Positions 14,501-26,645 of a DNA stretch of 64,000 bases are shown here, piece by piece (position 1 is the stretch's first letter; each line of letters begins with the position of its first letter). The notes beneath the pieces were generated by a model. It had not been told where the DNA came from and searched no databases. It worked only from the letters and a program-made list of their open reading frames with translations. Both the position numbers and the translations under genes were made by a program. Source of the DNA: Takakia lepidozioides (lineage: Eukaryota; Streptophyta; Takakiopsida; Takakiales; Takakiaceae); assembly GCA_030704615.1 (NCBI GenBank), contig CM060731.1, positions 42,470,001-42,534,000 on the forward strand. The letters run 5' to 3'.

Positions 14501-17500
14501 CCTGCTGCTGCATGGTACTCGTGATGGCTGGCTCTTGGGATGCGCATTGGCGGTTAGGCAGATTCCTCTCTGGCAGGCGACAAAGCGATGATCGCTTTGC
14601 TCAGACCCTCATGGTTCTTTTTAATTTGCAGCGGCGCTTTTACTCCTCGTTGGGAAGTACTCTATCCCTATTTATCTACATATTACATGCGGCTCTCTTT
14701 TTGTATGAGCTATTCTCTGTCTGTGAACACTTCTACTTTGATTGCGTTCTGTTGGACGCCATGGCGCAGGGCATACCACAAAACACTCCCTGCCACTCAC
14801 CTGAGGCATCCTCACTAACACACATCTTTATGTGGTGGTTTTTGGGACGGGCACAGGTGAGGGTCTTCACTTGTGTTGATTTCCTGAAGCTTGCAGTTCC
14901 TATTCTTGCAAATGTGGGTGGTGCTGAGCCTCTTGCCGCTTCAAAACTGCCAGCATACGGATGCAGACCTGCTTCAACTGGGCTCCAATGAGGATCTACT
15001 TCTGCTCCTTACCTTGTTTGTGGTTTCTTGCAACCATATCTACATGGCAGGAGGTAGGGCAGACACGAGAACTCATGGAATACAAATCTACCGATTTATC
15101 TACTGTTTTTTTCATGTTTCAATGCGGGTATAATGTAGCGGTCGGTACCTTGGCTGCACTGAAATTCGGCTCTACAATGAAACCTCTTGGCTGGTTATTA
15201 AGACGGACTGTTGTGCCTTACTAGACAACACACATTCTGCAAGACCTTCATTTCACTTTGATTTCATATGATGGACTGCAAACAGGGGTTTTTTAATTAC
15301 CTTTCTACCCTGGCAGAGCTGTTCTTAAGACCCTGGAATACCACTCCAGACTTGTATCTGCTTCAAAAGACTCGGCCTTGTTTTTATTTTGTGAATCCTG
15401 CTTGTGTCTTATGTCTCGTAAAACAGACATTGTGGTTATTTATAGACTACCAAGCATCACATTGTTGGGCTCTTTTTAGACTACAAACTGTTTTCTAAAG
15501 TACCCCAAGTGATCTCTTGGGACAAAAAATTGGTAAGCTCTATATGGCCTCTTAATATACTCCCTATATTGTGCTTGCTTTGCGTCTCCGCTGGCCTGCA
15601 ATAGAAATACCGGATCCAGATGTACCAGTATGGGTTGGCTGGAATATGCTTAAGACATGTATGTCTTAATGTTTCAATTTCAATTTTAAGTACTATATGC
15701 TTGGCTCTGGAGATTTATCTGCAATCCGGGTTTTTGAAATGAGATTACAATCTACAAGTATGGTGATGAATATCAAACCCATGGTGCTTTCATGATATGA
15801 ATGACCAGGAATCCCGCCCTCCCAGCCTGTTTTTTCAGATACCCTGAAATGTAACGAGGTATTCAAATGAGATGGTTAAAAAAAAAGGGGGGTTGTTAGA
15901 TGGTGCCCTGTAAAGGGCTGCATTGTCTTTCAATGACAATGACCTCAGTGGTCTTGTCCATGTCCTGACATGACATGTATATCTTCCCTCTCTTTATCTG
16001 ATCAGTGTACTTAGTGGTTTTTGTACACACCATCTACCCTTCTCCTTTCCTGTTTCACCTTCTCATTTTGATGTACTAACAATGTTTTTTGAAGGGCCTT
16101 GGCAGATAGGCAACAAACACATTCCAAACTGGAATGATGAACTGAAAGCCCTGGGGTATGAATCTCCCTTGGCCAGGTATGTTCTTCTCCAGCAATAGTA
16201 TGGTTGATTGATTGGGTATGAAAAGTAAGGCATCCTTGATGATACCTGAAATAAGCACAGAGCATCTAAAGGACTTTTGAATGCCGATATTATGAGCTAA
16301 GCCCTGGTAAGACAGCTTACGGGAGTATGTGTACACCTTATACATGATCCGGTCAATGCACACTACTTTTGTTAGCTAGTCTCATGTAGCCGATGCCTTA
16401 TATCAGAATCAGATACCTTATGATTGAGTGACTGCCATGTCCTTTGATCAAGTGCTTCTATACTTCTCTTAGATATGGCTTTGCTCCTTGTGGCACCATA
16501 AGAAAATACCCAACTCTAATCTGTTGCTAGAAGATGTTTTGTCTATATCACAGGCATGTTACTACAGACCTGAGCTGCTGCTGTATCTTGACAAGGTTCC
16601 TTGAACGAGGTTCCTTCCCTAGCCTGTTCTTCCCTGTGCAAGAACTTATTGAGATACTGAAAGGTATTTTCTAAAAACTTGTACCTATCCAGAGCTAAGT
16701 ATACCACTGAACTCTCTGTTCTTTTCTCGTGATACTATACCGGTCTTGCTATGATACACTTTATGCCAATGTTTCATTCATGACCCGAGGAAGAGAGGAT
16801 GTAGGATTCTACTCCCTTGGATAATATAATCTCTAAGGATAGAACTACATGGAAGAGGGGAAACCTTATGAGAAGGGGTCTGGTATGCACTCCCTTACGG
16901 GGTGAGTGCATACCACACTCACTCCGTAAGGTTCTGCCATGCCAGGGGATTGGCTGGTGGGTCCCTCTCTCTCCCTCTCTCCCTCTCCCTCTATAACTCT
17001 TTGGATTTCATCTGGCCTTAACCTTTTTGAGGCCGGTTATTTGGTTTTTCATCCCAATCTTTTTTCATCCAAACTTGGCTGATATTATTGTAGGATGATG
17101 AAACTTAATGTACAGAAAGCTTGGTTTACCATTTGTTTCTTTCATCTAAACTGGATGAACTACATGAATAATGGTGACCTATTTTAATCCAAGAGATAGT
17201 AATTTTACCATCATTTATTATAAATGATGGCAGTTATAAAACTTGAGCCTATACCCTAACCCTAAAAGATACCTTTTTATTGGATGTCATCCATTGACAA
17301 AGTGCATCTCGTGCTAAAATGCGACTTTTCGTCCACCCTGCATGACAAATCGAGGAGCTGTGCCCTAAGCGGGCCGACACATTTCACAGCACAGAACTCG
17401 TGCTTCAGGGATCCTCGATGATGCGCCGTGTAAATCTGCTCCCCTGCTGCTGCATGGTACTCGTGATGGCTGGCTCTTGGGATGCGCATTGGCGGTTAGG

Positions 17501-19277
17501 CAGATTCCTCTCTGGCAGGCGACAAAGCGATGATCGCTTTGCTCAGACCCTCATGGTTCTTTTTAATTTGCAGCGGCGCTTTTACTCCTCGTTGGGAAGT
17601 ACTCTATCCCTATTTATCTACATATTACATGCGGCTCTCTTTTTGTATGAGCTATTCTCTGTCTGTGAACACTTCTACTTTGATTGCGTTCTGTTGGACG
17701 CCATGGCGCAGGGCATACCACAAAACACTCCCTGCCACTCACCTGAGGCATCCTCACTAACACACATCTTTATGTGGTGGTTTTTGGGACGGGCACAGGT
17801 GAGGGTCTTCACTTGTGTTGATTTCCTGAAGCTTGCAGTTCCTATTCTTGCAAATGTGGGTGGTGCTGAGCCTCTTGCCGCTTCAAAACTGCCAGCATAC
17901 GGATGCAGACCTGCTTCAACTGGGCTCCAATGAGGATCTACTTCTGCTCCTTACCTTGTTTGTGGTTTCTTGCAACCATATCTACATGGCAGGAGGTAGG
18001 GCAGACACGAGAACTCATGGAATACAAATCTACCGATTTATCTACTGTTTTTTTCATGTTTCAATGCGGGTATAATGTAGCGGTCGGTACCTTGGCTGCA
18101 CTGAAATTCGGCTCTACAATGAAACCTCTTGGCTGGTTATTAAGACGGACTGTTGTGCCTTACTAGACAACACACATTCTGCAAGACCTTCATTTCACTT
18201 TGATTTCATATGATGGACTGCAAACAGGGGTTTTTTAATTACCTTTCTACCCTGGCAGAGCTGTTCTTAAGACCCTGGAATACCACTCCAGACTTGTATC
18301 TGCTTCAAAAGACTCGGCCTTGTTTTTATTTTGTGAATCCTGCTTGTGTCTTATGTCTCGTAAAACAGACATTGTGGTTATTTATAGACTACCAAGCATC
18401 ACATTGTTGGGCTCTTTTTAGACTACAAACTGTTTTCTAAAGTACCCCAAGTGATCTCTTGGGACAAAAAATTGGTAAGCTCTATATGGCCTCTTAATAT
18501 ACTCCCTATATTGTGCTTGCTTTGCGTCTCCGCTGGCCTGCAATAGAAATACCGGATCCAGATGTACCAGTATGGGTTGGCTGGAATATGCTTAAGACAT
18601 GTATGTCTTAATGTTTCAATTTCAATTTTAAGTACTATATGCTTGGCTCTGGAGATTTATCTGCAATCCGGGTTTTTGAAATGAGATTACAATCTACAAG
18701 TATGGTGATGAATATCAAACCCATGGTGCTTTCATGATATGAATGACCAGGAATCCCGCCCTCCCAGCCTGTTTTTTCAGATACCCTGAAATGTAACGAG
18801 GTATTCAAATGAGATGGTTAAAAAAAAAGGGGGTTGTTAGATGGTGCCCTGTAAAGGGCTGCATTGTCTTTCAATGACAATGACCTCAGTGGTCTTGTCC
18901 ATGTCCTGACATGACATGTATATCTTCCCTCTCTTTATCTGATCAGTGTACTTAGTGGTTTTTGTACACACCATCTACCCTTCTCCTTTCCTGTTTCACC
19001 TTCTCATTTTGATGTACTAACAATGTTTTTTGAAGGGCCTTGGCAGATAGGCAACAAACACATTCCAAACTGGAATGATGAACTGAAAGCCCTGGGGTAT
19101 GAATCTCCCTTGGCCAGGTATGTTCTTCTCCAGCAATAGTATGGTTGATTGATTGGGTATGAAAAGTAAGGCATCCTTGATGATACCTGAAATAAGCACA
19201 GAGCATCTAAAGGACTTTTGAATGCCGATATTATGAGCTAAGCCCTGGTAAGACAGCTTACGGGAGTATGTGTACAC

Positions 19278-19777
19278 NNNNNNNNNNNNNNNNNNNNNNN
19301 NNNNNNNNNNNNNNNNNNNNNNNNNNNNNNNNNNNNNNNNNNNNNNNNNNNNNNNNNNNNNNNNNNNNNNNNNNNNNNNNNNNNNNNNNNNNNNNNNNNN
19401 NNNNNNNNNNNNNNNNNNNNNNNNNNNNNNNNNNNNNNNNNNNNNNNNNNNNNNNNNNNNNNNNNNNNNNNNNNNNNNNNNNNNNNNNNNNNNNNNNNNN
19501 NNNNNNNNNNNNNNNNNNNNNNNNNNNNNNNNNNNNNNNNNNNNNNNNNNNNNNNNNNNNNNNNNNNNNNNNNNNNNNNNNNNNNNNNNNNNNNNNNNNN
19601 NNNNNNNNNNNNNNNNNNNNNNNNNNNNNNNNNNNNNNNNNNNNNNNNNNNNNNNNNNNNNNNNNNNNNNNNNNNNNNNNNNNNNNNNNNNNNNNNNNNN
19701 NNNNNNNNNNNNNNNNNNNNNNNNNNNNNNNNNNNNNNNNNNNNNNNNNNNNNNNNNNNNNNNNNNNNNNNNNNNNN
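19278..19777. other. Assembly gap (500 N)
   Basis: Exactly 500 N, a conventional placeholder. It separates the macrosatellite from the PPR-derived minisatellite, so the true junction and distance are unknown. Open frames spanning it are artefacts. Confidence 0.99.
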
Positions 19778-20517
19778 ATTCTGGACAATGCCCTCGTGAC
19801 ATGTATGCAAATGTGTCAGCATGAAGGGCAAGCCTGGCAGCTCTGGAAAAGGGAAGATCGGGTCCATGGTTTCATTGTCAAAGCTGGAATTGTACCTGAT
19901 GTGATTCTGGACAATGCCCTCGTGGACATGTATGCCAAATGTGTTAGCATGATGAAGGGCAGCTTGGCAGCTCTGGAAAAGGGAAGATCAGGTCTATGGT
20001 TTCATTGTCAAAGCTTGCATTGTACCTGATTGTGATTCTGGACAATGCCCTTGTGGACATGTATGCCAAACGTGGGAGCATCAATGGCAAGCTTGCCAGC
20101 TCTGGAAAAGGTTCCGATCAGGCCATGGTTCATTGTCAAGCGGAAGCTGGAATTATACTTGATGTGATTCTGGACAATGCCCTCGTGGACATGTATGCCA
20201 AATGTGTCAGCATGAAGGGCAAGCTTGGCAGCTCTGGAAAAGGGAGAGGTCCATGGTTTCATTGTCAAAGCTGGAATTGTACCTGATGTGATTCTGAACA
20301 ATGCCCTCGTGGACATGTACGCCAAATGTGGGAGCATCAAGGGCAAGCTTGCCAGCTCTGGAAAAGGGAAGATCAGGTCCATGGTTTCATTGTCAAAGTT
20401 GGAATTGTACCTGATTGTGATTCTGGATCTGGAAGTTGCCCTCGTGGACATGTATGCCAAATTGGGGAGCATCAAGGATGCGGAAGGCAGTTTCCAAACA
20501 CTATGGATCTTGGAGTG
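19778..20517 (+). repeat. PPR-derived minisatellite (about 128-bp unit, six copies)
   Basis: The phrase TTCTGGACAATGCCC recurs at 19779, 19905, 20036, 20168, 20292 (one mismatch) and, diverged, at 20421, giving steps of 124-132 bp. Pieces translate as ILDNALVDMYAKCGSI and VHGFIVKAGIVPDV, which are typical of plant PLS-type pentatricopeptide repeats. A real PPR motif is about 35 residues (105 bp). This unit is not a multiple of three and the frame shifts between copies, so it cannot encode a PPR protein. It is a tandem repeat grown from a PPR gene fragment. Confidence 0.85.
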
Positions 20518-21539
20518 ATTTTGACAGGTACCAATAGAGGGAGAAAGAAAAGGAGAGGAATGAGAAAGAAGAAAAGAAAGTGGGGCCCTGAGCAGACGAG
20601 TTGAAAAGCACTAGTTTAAAAAACCACTGGCGCTTGATAGGGTGGGGGAAATTCAGGCTGGGGCGACATTGATATCCCGGATGCAGTGTAAAAAAGACGG
20701 TTGTGAGTGAATAACACCCGTAAAAAAAAAACCCTGCTGTCTCAAAAAAGGAGCCAGTCACAAAGAGCAAGACACTTTATCCAAGCTTCTCGACATCAAG
20801 CAACAATGTGGACAGGGAGGGAGTCATTGGGAACAATTTTTGTAAGGTGGTGAAGAAAACCTTGTCTGAGGATCACTGGATATTTCTCTAGTACGGTTAG
20901 ACTAGTAGAGATTGAAATTCGTGCTCAGCTCGGCTTCAGATTGTCTCATTGTGAGGGGTCACGGTTGACTGGACAGAAATGGGATTGACATTTTTGGCGC
21001 TCACAAATCTCTGAGACGACATGTGGTAGTTTTATCTATAGCTTCTCAAAGCAATTGTTGTACATTGTTGATTATAGTGTGACATTCTCATAACGATATT
21101 GTCATCAGCTGCATGAGCAGTGCATCTTTTTGGATTGCTGGTTCCCGAAGGACAAGTTATAGCCAATAGTTGCAGGCAATGTTCAATATTGAAGAGAATT
21201 CTATGCCCTTTCGGTTCTGCCGATCTCCTTCTCATTTTACTTGAGGTTGTCTATTTTGAGAGCTTTGATGTTTGGATGAAAATGCATTTTGGCATCAACT
21301 TAAATGGATGGCCTGCACTGGTGGGCATTCAGATTCTAAACGAGCTGGCAAAGAGAAACTGCAAGTCCCACAGCCCTCTACATGCAGACCCCATAACCCT
21401 AATAACCTTTTTGAACTTTTAAATTCTCTAAACAAAAGTCTATGTGTTATGTCGTCCAAGACATGTTGAATAGAGGTGGAAGTCATTTCATCCATCTATC
21501 TTCCACCTGGATGGTCAATGTGCCACGCCATGTAGTTGC
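20518..21539. other. Stretch with no recognised gene
   Basis: A purine-rich tract lies at 20538-20581. The open frames are short and show no recognisable motif. It may hold the lost 3' part of element A's ORF2, but I see no methyltransferase motif here. Confidence 0.5.
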
Positions 21540-21714
21540 CCCAAATTCCTGTAGGACATCTCACACTAACCTCACACTCCATGACTCATTTCACACTCAT
21601 GTCAAATGCCCCATATGCATTATCTTGGTCAACACCCGTTGACCGTATGGGTGTCATTCGAGTGTGAAATTTGTAACACCATGTGGGTTTTCCTACAATG
21701 GTCCAGATTACACC

Positions 21715-21807
21715 TTGCCTCCTCTCACATGGATGTAAGAGGAGCTGTTCAAAGTGCCAAGTGTGAACTATGGGTGGTGTTGGAAAAACCGGTTTCTGTA
21801 ATAGTGC
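21715..21807. mobile_element. CACTA-like MITE end (putative)
   Basis: The segment ends ACCGGTTTCTGTAATAGTG, which reads CACTATTACAGAAACC on the other strand, a CACTA-type terminus. Just inside is an imperfect hairpin (CCTCTCACAT/ATGTAAGAGG). The same terminus plus hairpin recurs near 53050-53119. It abuts the broken end of ORF2-A. I could not fix the other end or a target duplication. Confidence 0.35.
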
Positions 21808-21809
21808 GT

Positions 21810-24480
21810 GTTACGTAGTCTTCCAATGTCTTTGTTCCATCCCATTTCACGTACAAGCCGAACGAATTTGTATGCATTACGACTTGCTCCTTCGCATTTG
21901 TCATTACCTGCGTTTCCAACATGCATTGTCACATAGCAGTTCACGGAATTCATTCCAACAAAGCAAATCGGGGGAAGTACCTTGAATTACCTGGAACCAC
22001 CAAGTCATGCGGTTGAGCCACACATCCACTGCAGGGTCGGAAACTTCGAGTGGAAAAGACCACATGGTCCTTATACTCTCCGATGAATTCCAGATCGACA
22101 GCCATTGTGTCTGCCATTTCCGATCCAATGTCAGGAGCATGAAGTAGAGTGACTATTGCTGGGAAAGAACGTCAGTGCATTGAAACCTCACCTTCTCTTT
22201 CGTCTCCACACATGTCGTTGAGAGGTGATGCAGTTTCTCCAACTGCATGGTCGGCTGCATGGTCCGAGAATAGTGTTTGCAATCTCGGGGATGAAGTCCT
22301 TTCCAAGTGCGGATCTGCAATGGCCACCAGCTTCACAAGCTTTGACTTGTACTTGGTTCTGGACTTGACCCCGACTTCCTTCAAGTGATCGGTCAATGAT
22401 TGCAATGTTTTTGACTGCCTCTCACTTTCCATGAAAAAGCGTTTGGCATGGGCCAAATCCAGCGTGATGTTTGACTGCTAAGAAAAACATGCAGAAGCAT
22501 TACATACGATCCATGTGGAAAGATGACTAGAAATTGGGAAATGATGAGCAGTGGAAAATGGGAGGACGACTTACTTCGTATATGACCTCCACCATTCCAT
22601 CCATAGTGAGGCAATACCATGTCCGTCTGTTTTTGCCACGGCTTTTTGAATGAGCTCGGGCTCTAGTATTTTGGCGAACATGTGCGGGTCAATGAGACCA
22701 GTTTTCCTCACCATGTATAGCATATGTGCCATGTGGGTATGCACGTAAGCATTTTCAATGACCTTGCAAGGCACACTCTCCAGTTCAATCCAATGAAGCA
22801 CAGAAACAAAACTGATTGGAAACCGAAATGCGGCACCACTTTTCGGATGTGCTTGGGAGGGTATGAGAATCTTACGAGTTGAGGTCAGCCATGGCATTCT
22901 TGAGCAGGGAGGAGTCTGCTGCCTTCACCTTCAGGATGACACACTCCACCATGTAATGCCAGCCAATATGCTTGAAATGGTTCTGCTTGATGTACTCCCA
23001 CCAGGCAAGAAGTCGGTGAATCCCGTCCCACACAAAAAACATTTTGCCCGACATATGGCCGAAGTCTGGATCACCCTTCATCATTGCGAGTGTGCCAGTG
23101 GGTATCCCATGCTGACAATTCATCCGCAGTGGGTCCACGAGTTTCGCCGTCCTCATTCTCAATGGAAACGTAGAAGGCTGGCGAACCTAGACGGTGCCCT
23201 TCTCGAAATGCGAACTTGAGCTTATCCACATCTCCTGGAAGAGCCTGCCTCATGATGGGAAGGGAGACCATGTGACAGAGTGGAATTCAAAGAGTCCATT
23301 GGAATACCCTGCTGCCTTGAACTCTGCCAATGCTACTGTGTGTCTCCTCCAACATTGTATCCGCTGCACTTTGGAATTCCTCTGGAGACATTTCTGCAAG
23401 TGGCCGTAGGAGCTAAGCAGCTGGAGCATCCCCAACTGTAGCTGAAGTCTAGGGAATCTTTGCGGGCAATTCTGGAATTGCAGAGGCCTCCTCCGGTTCT
23501 GCAGTATTCTGAAGTTCTTCCTCAACGGTGGTGAGGTGCTGCTGCAAACATTGAGCAGCAGCACCCTCCTCCGCTGACAGATCCACGAAATTGGTCGATC
23601 CCGTTGCCTTCGCTACAGCAAAGACGCCCCCAACATCACCTGGCTGGAAATCAAGCAGGAACTGGGCTTTAGCTCGTAGAATCGGTTTTGCGGGAGACTG
23701 CCCCAAATTCCCCCTGTTTGCCTTCTGCTACTTCATTCTTGCAGGTGAAGGTGTCTGCTGCATTTGAATCTGCACTGCACCCTTCTGCTTCATTCTCTTT
23801 GGGGGGGGAACGGCCCGGTCCGGTTCAGAAACCAGTTCCAGGACGAGCTGCTTTTTCTTCATCTTTGCTGGAGAGGGGCTGCTGGCGATTCTCCATGACC
23901 TTCAAACACGAGTCTTTCTCTGGGGCTTTGAACTGCAAAGACTTGCCTTTCCAAACCGCGTCCTAGAAACGCACAGGGCTAGGCCCGGCAGGAAGGCACG
24001 TGCTCGTGGATCGGCTGGGTGTGCGTGCCGCAGCTACCTCCACGGATTCTTCCTGCGGCTCTTTGGATTCCTGCGATCCCTCCACCACCTCCAGCTTTCG
24101 TGTTAGGCATGCAAACATCTTCCGCATTCAAGTGTCCTATCATACAGTCTAAGAATTGCACAACAAAAATGAGGGAGGGTTTCGGTGCTCGATTAGCTGC
24201 GCGCATCCCGATAGCACGGAACTCTCACTAGTGGTTGGGTTGCCTGCGTTGCCTGTTGCTGCGACATGACCATCTCCTCCTGAAGACGCATATGCATCCT
24301 CCCCTTCGGCATTGGCCTTCGCCCGAAGTACAACTTGCGGAGCTTGCGACGATGTCTCTTCTCTGGTGCACGAACTTCCTCCCTCTCAGGTTGGAGCATA
24401 AGAAAAACACAGACACGGAAAAAGGGCGAAGAGTGCAGATTGAAAGGGCGCGAGAGGAGTGAATGAGTAGACACGACAAA
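21810..24480 (-). pseudogene. ORF2 of element A: ParB-like protein, truncated pseudogene
   Basis: Homologous to the intact ORF2 at 58454-64000. Conserved blocks in order along the minus strand are: a basic N-terminus (near 24.2-24.45 kb), an acidic region (23.45-23.7 kb), the ParB-like block (23.07-23.27 kb, then FFVWDGIHRLLAWWEYI near 23.0 kb), a block at 22.57-22.75 kb, and exon-4-like blocks at 22.17-22.49 kb and 21.99-22.14 kb. Intron positions are shared with B: GTAAG donors follow AMADLNS and WRSYT, and a donor follows TWWFQ. The frame is broken several times. The gene stops near the CACTA-like end at 21.81 kb, so the methyltransferase half is missing. It is divergent from the transposase at 26.65 kb. 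Confidence 0.8.
22823..22846. repeat. Degenerate A-type palindrome within ORF2-A
   Basis: CCGAAATGCG-GCAC-CACTTTTCGG; the arms pair at 8 of 10 positions. Same plan as the array at 24.76-26.41 kb. Confidence 0.5.
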
Positions 24481-24756
24481 AGAAGATGAAACTGCAAAGA
24501 TGCACCACTTGGGTTCGAAAGGCTGGGATGGAAGTGTCTCCTCGTGGTCTATGCGTCATTATGAAATTCGAATCGTCAAAGGTACACCTGCCGTCCCCAA
24601 AACAAACATCATTAACCAATGGTCAGGCCGCGCTGCCTCCTGCCACTTCAGCCAGCATGAGTACAGACATCAAAATGCGTTGCCGCAATTCTGTTGGTCC
24701 ACGTGTTCACATATCATGGCATTTCCGTTTTAGCGTTGGATTAGTTAGAGTGAAAA

Positions 24757-26407
24757 TGGAAATGCGGCGCCGCATTTCCGTTAAGGCAGCTTTGAGTTGC
24801 ATCCCGAACGGAAATGCGGATTCATGCCTGGCATCCAAAACGGAAATGCGGCGCCACATTTCCGTCCCACTGGTGCATGCCTGAGATACAAAACGGAAAT
24901 CCGGTGCCGCATTTCCGTTCTGGAAAGTCCGAAGGTGCGACTCGGACGGAAATGCGGTGCCGCATTTCAGTAGCAGTGTTCATGATTTTCAATCACAACG
25001 GAAATGCGGTACCGCATTTCCGTCCCACTGTCACATACCTTACTTGTTGGACGAAAATGCAGCACCGCATTTCCTTTCGGGAGAGTACAAAGGTTTCCCC
25101 TGGACGGAAATGCGGTGCCGCATTTCCGTTCGGAAGAGTATAAAGGTTTCCCCCAGACGGAAATGCAGTGTCACATTTCCGTGCTGCATGCCTGAGATAC
25201 AAAACGGAAATGCGGCGCCGCATTTCCGTTCTGGAAAGTCTGAAGGTACGACTCGGACGGAAATGCGGTGCCGCATTTTAGTTACAGTGGTTCATGATTT
25301 TCAATCACAACGGAAATGCGGTGCCGCATTTCCGTTCTGCAGAGTATAAAGGTATCCCCCGGACGGAAATGCGGTGCCACATTTCCGTTCCACTGCTGCA
25401 TGCTTGAGATACAAAAAGGAAATGCGGTGCCGCATTTCCGTTCTGGAAAGTCCGAAGGTACGATTTGGATAGAAATGCGGTGCCGCATTTCAGTTACAGT
25501 GGTTGATGTTTCTCAATCACAACGGAAATGCGGTACCGCATTTCCGTTCCACTGTTACATACCTTACTTGTTGGACGGAAATGCGGCACCGCATTTCCGT
25601 TCTGGAGAGTATAAAGGTTTCACCTGGACGGAAATGCGGTGCCGCATTTCCGTTGCACTGCTGCATGCCTCAGATGAAAATCGGAAATGCGGCGCATTCC
25701 ACATTCCGTTCTGGAATGTCGGAAGGAATGAGTCGGACGGAAATGCGGTGCCGCATTTCAGTTGCACTGTTTCATGATTATGAATCTGAACGGAAATGCG
25801 GCGCCACATTTCCGTCTGTGTCGTACATACCTTACATGTTGGTCGGAAATGCGGTGTCATATTTCCGTTCAGGAAAGTAGAAAGGTTTCCACGGACGGAA
25901 ATGCGGTGCCGCATTTCCATTCAGGAAAGTTGAAAGGTCTCCCCTGGATGGAAATGCAGTGCCGCATTTCGGTTGCACTGTTACAAGCCTTGCATGTTGG
26001 ACGGAAATGAGTAGCCACATTCCCGTTATTGAAAATACAAAGGTTCACCTCGGACGGAAATGCGGTGCCGCATTCTCGTCCAACAGCAATTGAAAGTAAC
26101 AGACCGGAAAGAGCCCGGACGGAAATGCGGCACCGCATTTCCGTTCCTGCCTATCCAAGGTGTCCTAGTCGATGAGAATGCGCTGTCGCTATTCTTTTCT
26201 ACCATGTCTTCCTAGTCGCAGTCGACCGAAATACGATACCACATTTTCGTTCCACCATGTGCCTGCTTGTATAGTGAACTGAAATGTGGTACCGCATTTG
26301 GTTTCACCAGTAGTTTGGTTTCCCCGTTGATGGAAATGCGGTGCTGCATTTCCGATGACAATCACCGAGAGGATGATATTGAACTGGAATGCGGGACCGC
26401 ATTCCCG
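24757..26407. repeat. Array of about 30 A-type 24-bp palindromes, 53-bp period
   Basis: The consensus is CGGAAATGCG, a 4-bp centre (usually GTGC, also GCGC, GTAC or GCAC), then CGCATTTCCG. Starts at 24947, 24999, 25052, 25105, 25158, 25205, 25258, 25311, 25364 and 25417 show steps of 52-53 bp, with one of 47. Spacers of about 29 bp fall into a few recurring types, so the array has a higher-order repeat. Later sites (after 26.1 kb) are more degenerate. The array lies between the divergent 5' ends of ORF2-A and transposase A, the place for a shared regulatory or recognition region. Confidence 0.95.
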
Positions 26408-26645
26408 TTCAGCCATGTGCAATGGGATGCTTTGTTCCGAAACGACACAATTGCGGTCTGTCTTAATGAGCACAACTTGGTTGTCTAACCATTTTAACTA
26501 ACAGTCCTGGCACTTGTCAGTGCGAAAGTTCATGTCTGCACCGAGCATTATTGTCATACTTACTGGATATGAAATCACACCTCCCACCTTCATGCATGTA
26601 GCTTGAAACATTATTTTCCACTTCAATGTGCGACTTCCAATCGTC

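Larger units (their letters stand above)
1..19277. repeat. Tandem macrosatellite, 2.94-kb unit, about 6.5 copies
   Basis: Head-to-tail copies start at 1, 2942, 5882, 8824, 11766, 14707 and 17649, with unit lengths 2941, 2940, 2942, 2942, 2941 and 2942. The last copy is cut by the N gap. By eye the copies differ at only two spots: an A8-9/G5-6 homopolymer (near 1171-1187 in unit 1) and a short TG/TTG/CTG variant (near 1872). These two spots account for all unit length differences. No long conserved gene is recognised in the unit. The gap suggests the assembly could not resolve the array, so the true copy number may be higher. Confidence 0.97.

Noticed and set aside
19017-20029. Long open frames across 19278-19777
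   Set aside because: They are made of N and have no coding meaning.
24994-25880. Open frames of 60-150 codons through the palindrome array
   Set aside because: They translate repeats such as GNAVPHFRSG on both strands, a by-product of the repeat unit.
24757-26407. CRISPR array (regular palindromic repeats with similar-length spacers)
   Set aside because: The setting is a eukaryotic transposon, the spacers recur rather than being unique, the repeats are degenerate and there are no cas genes.
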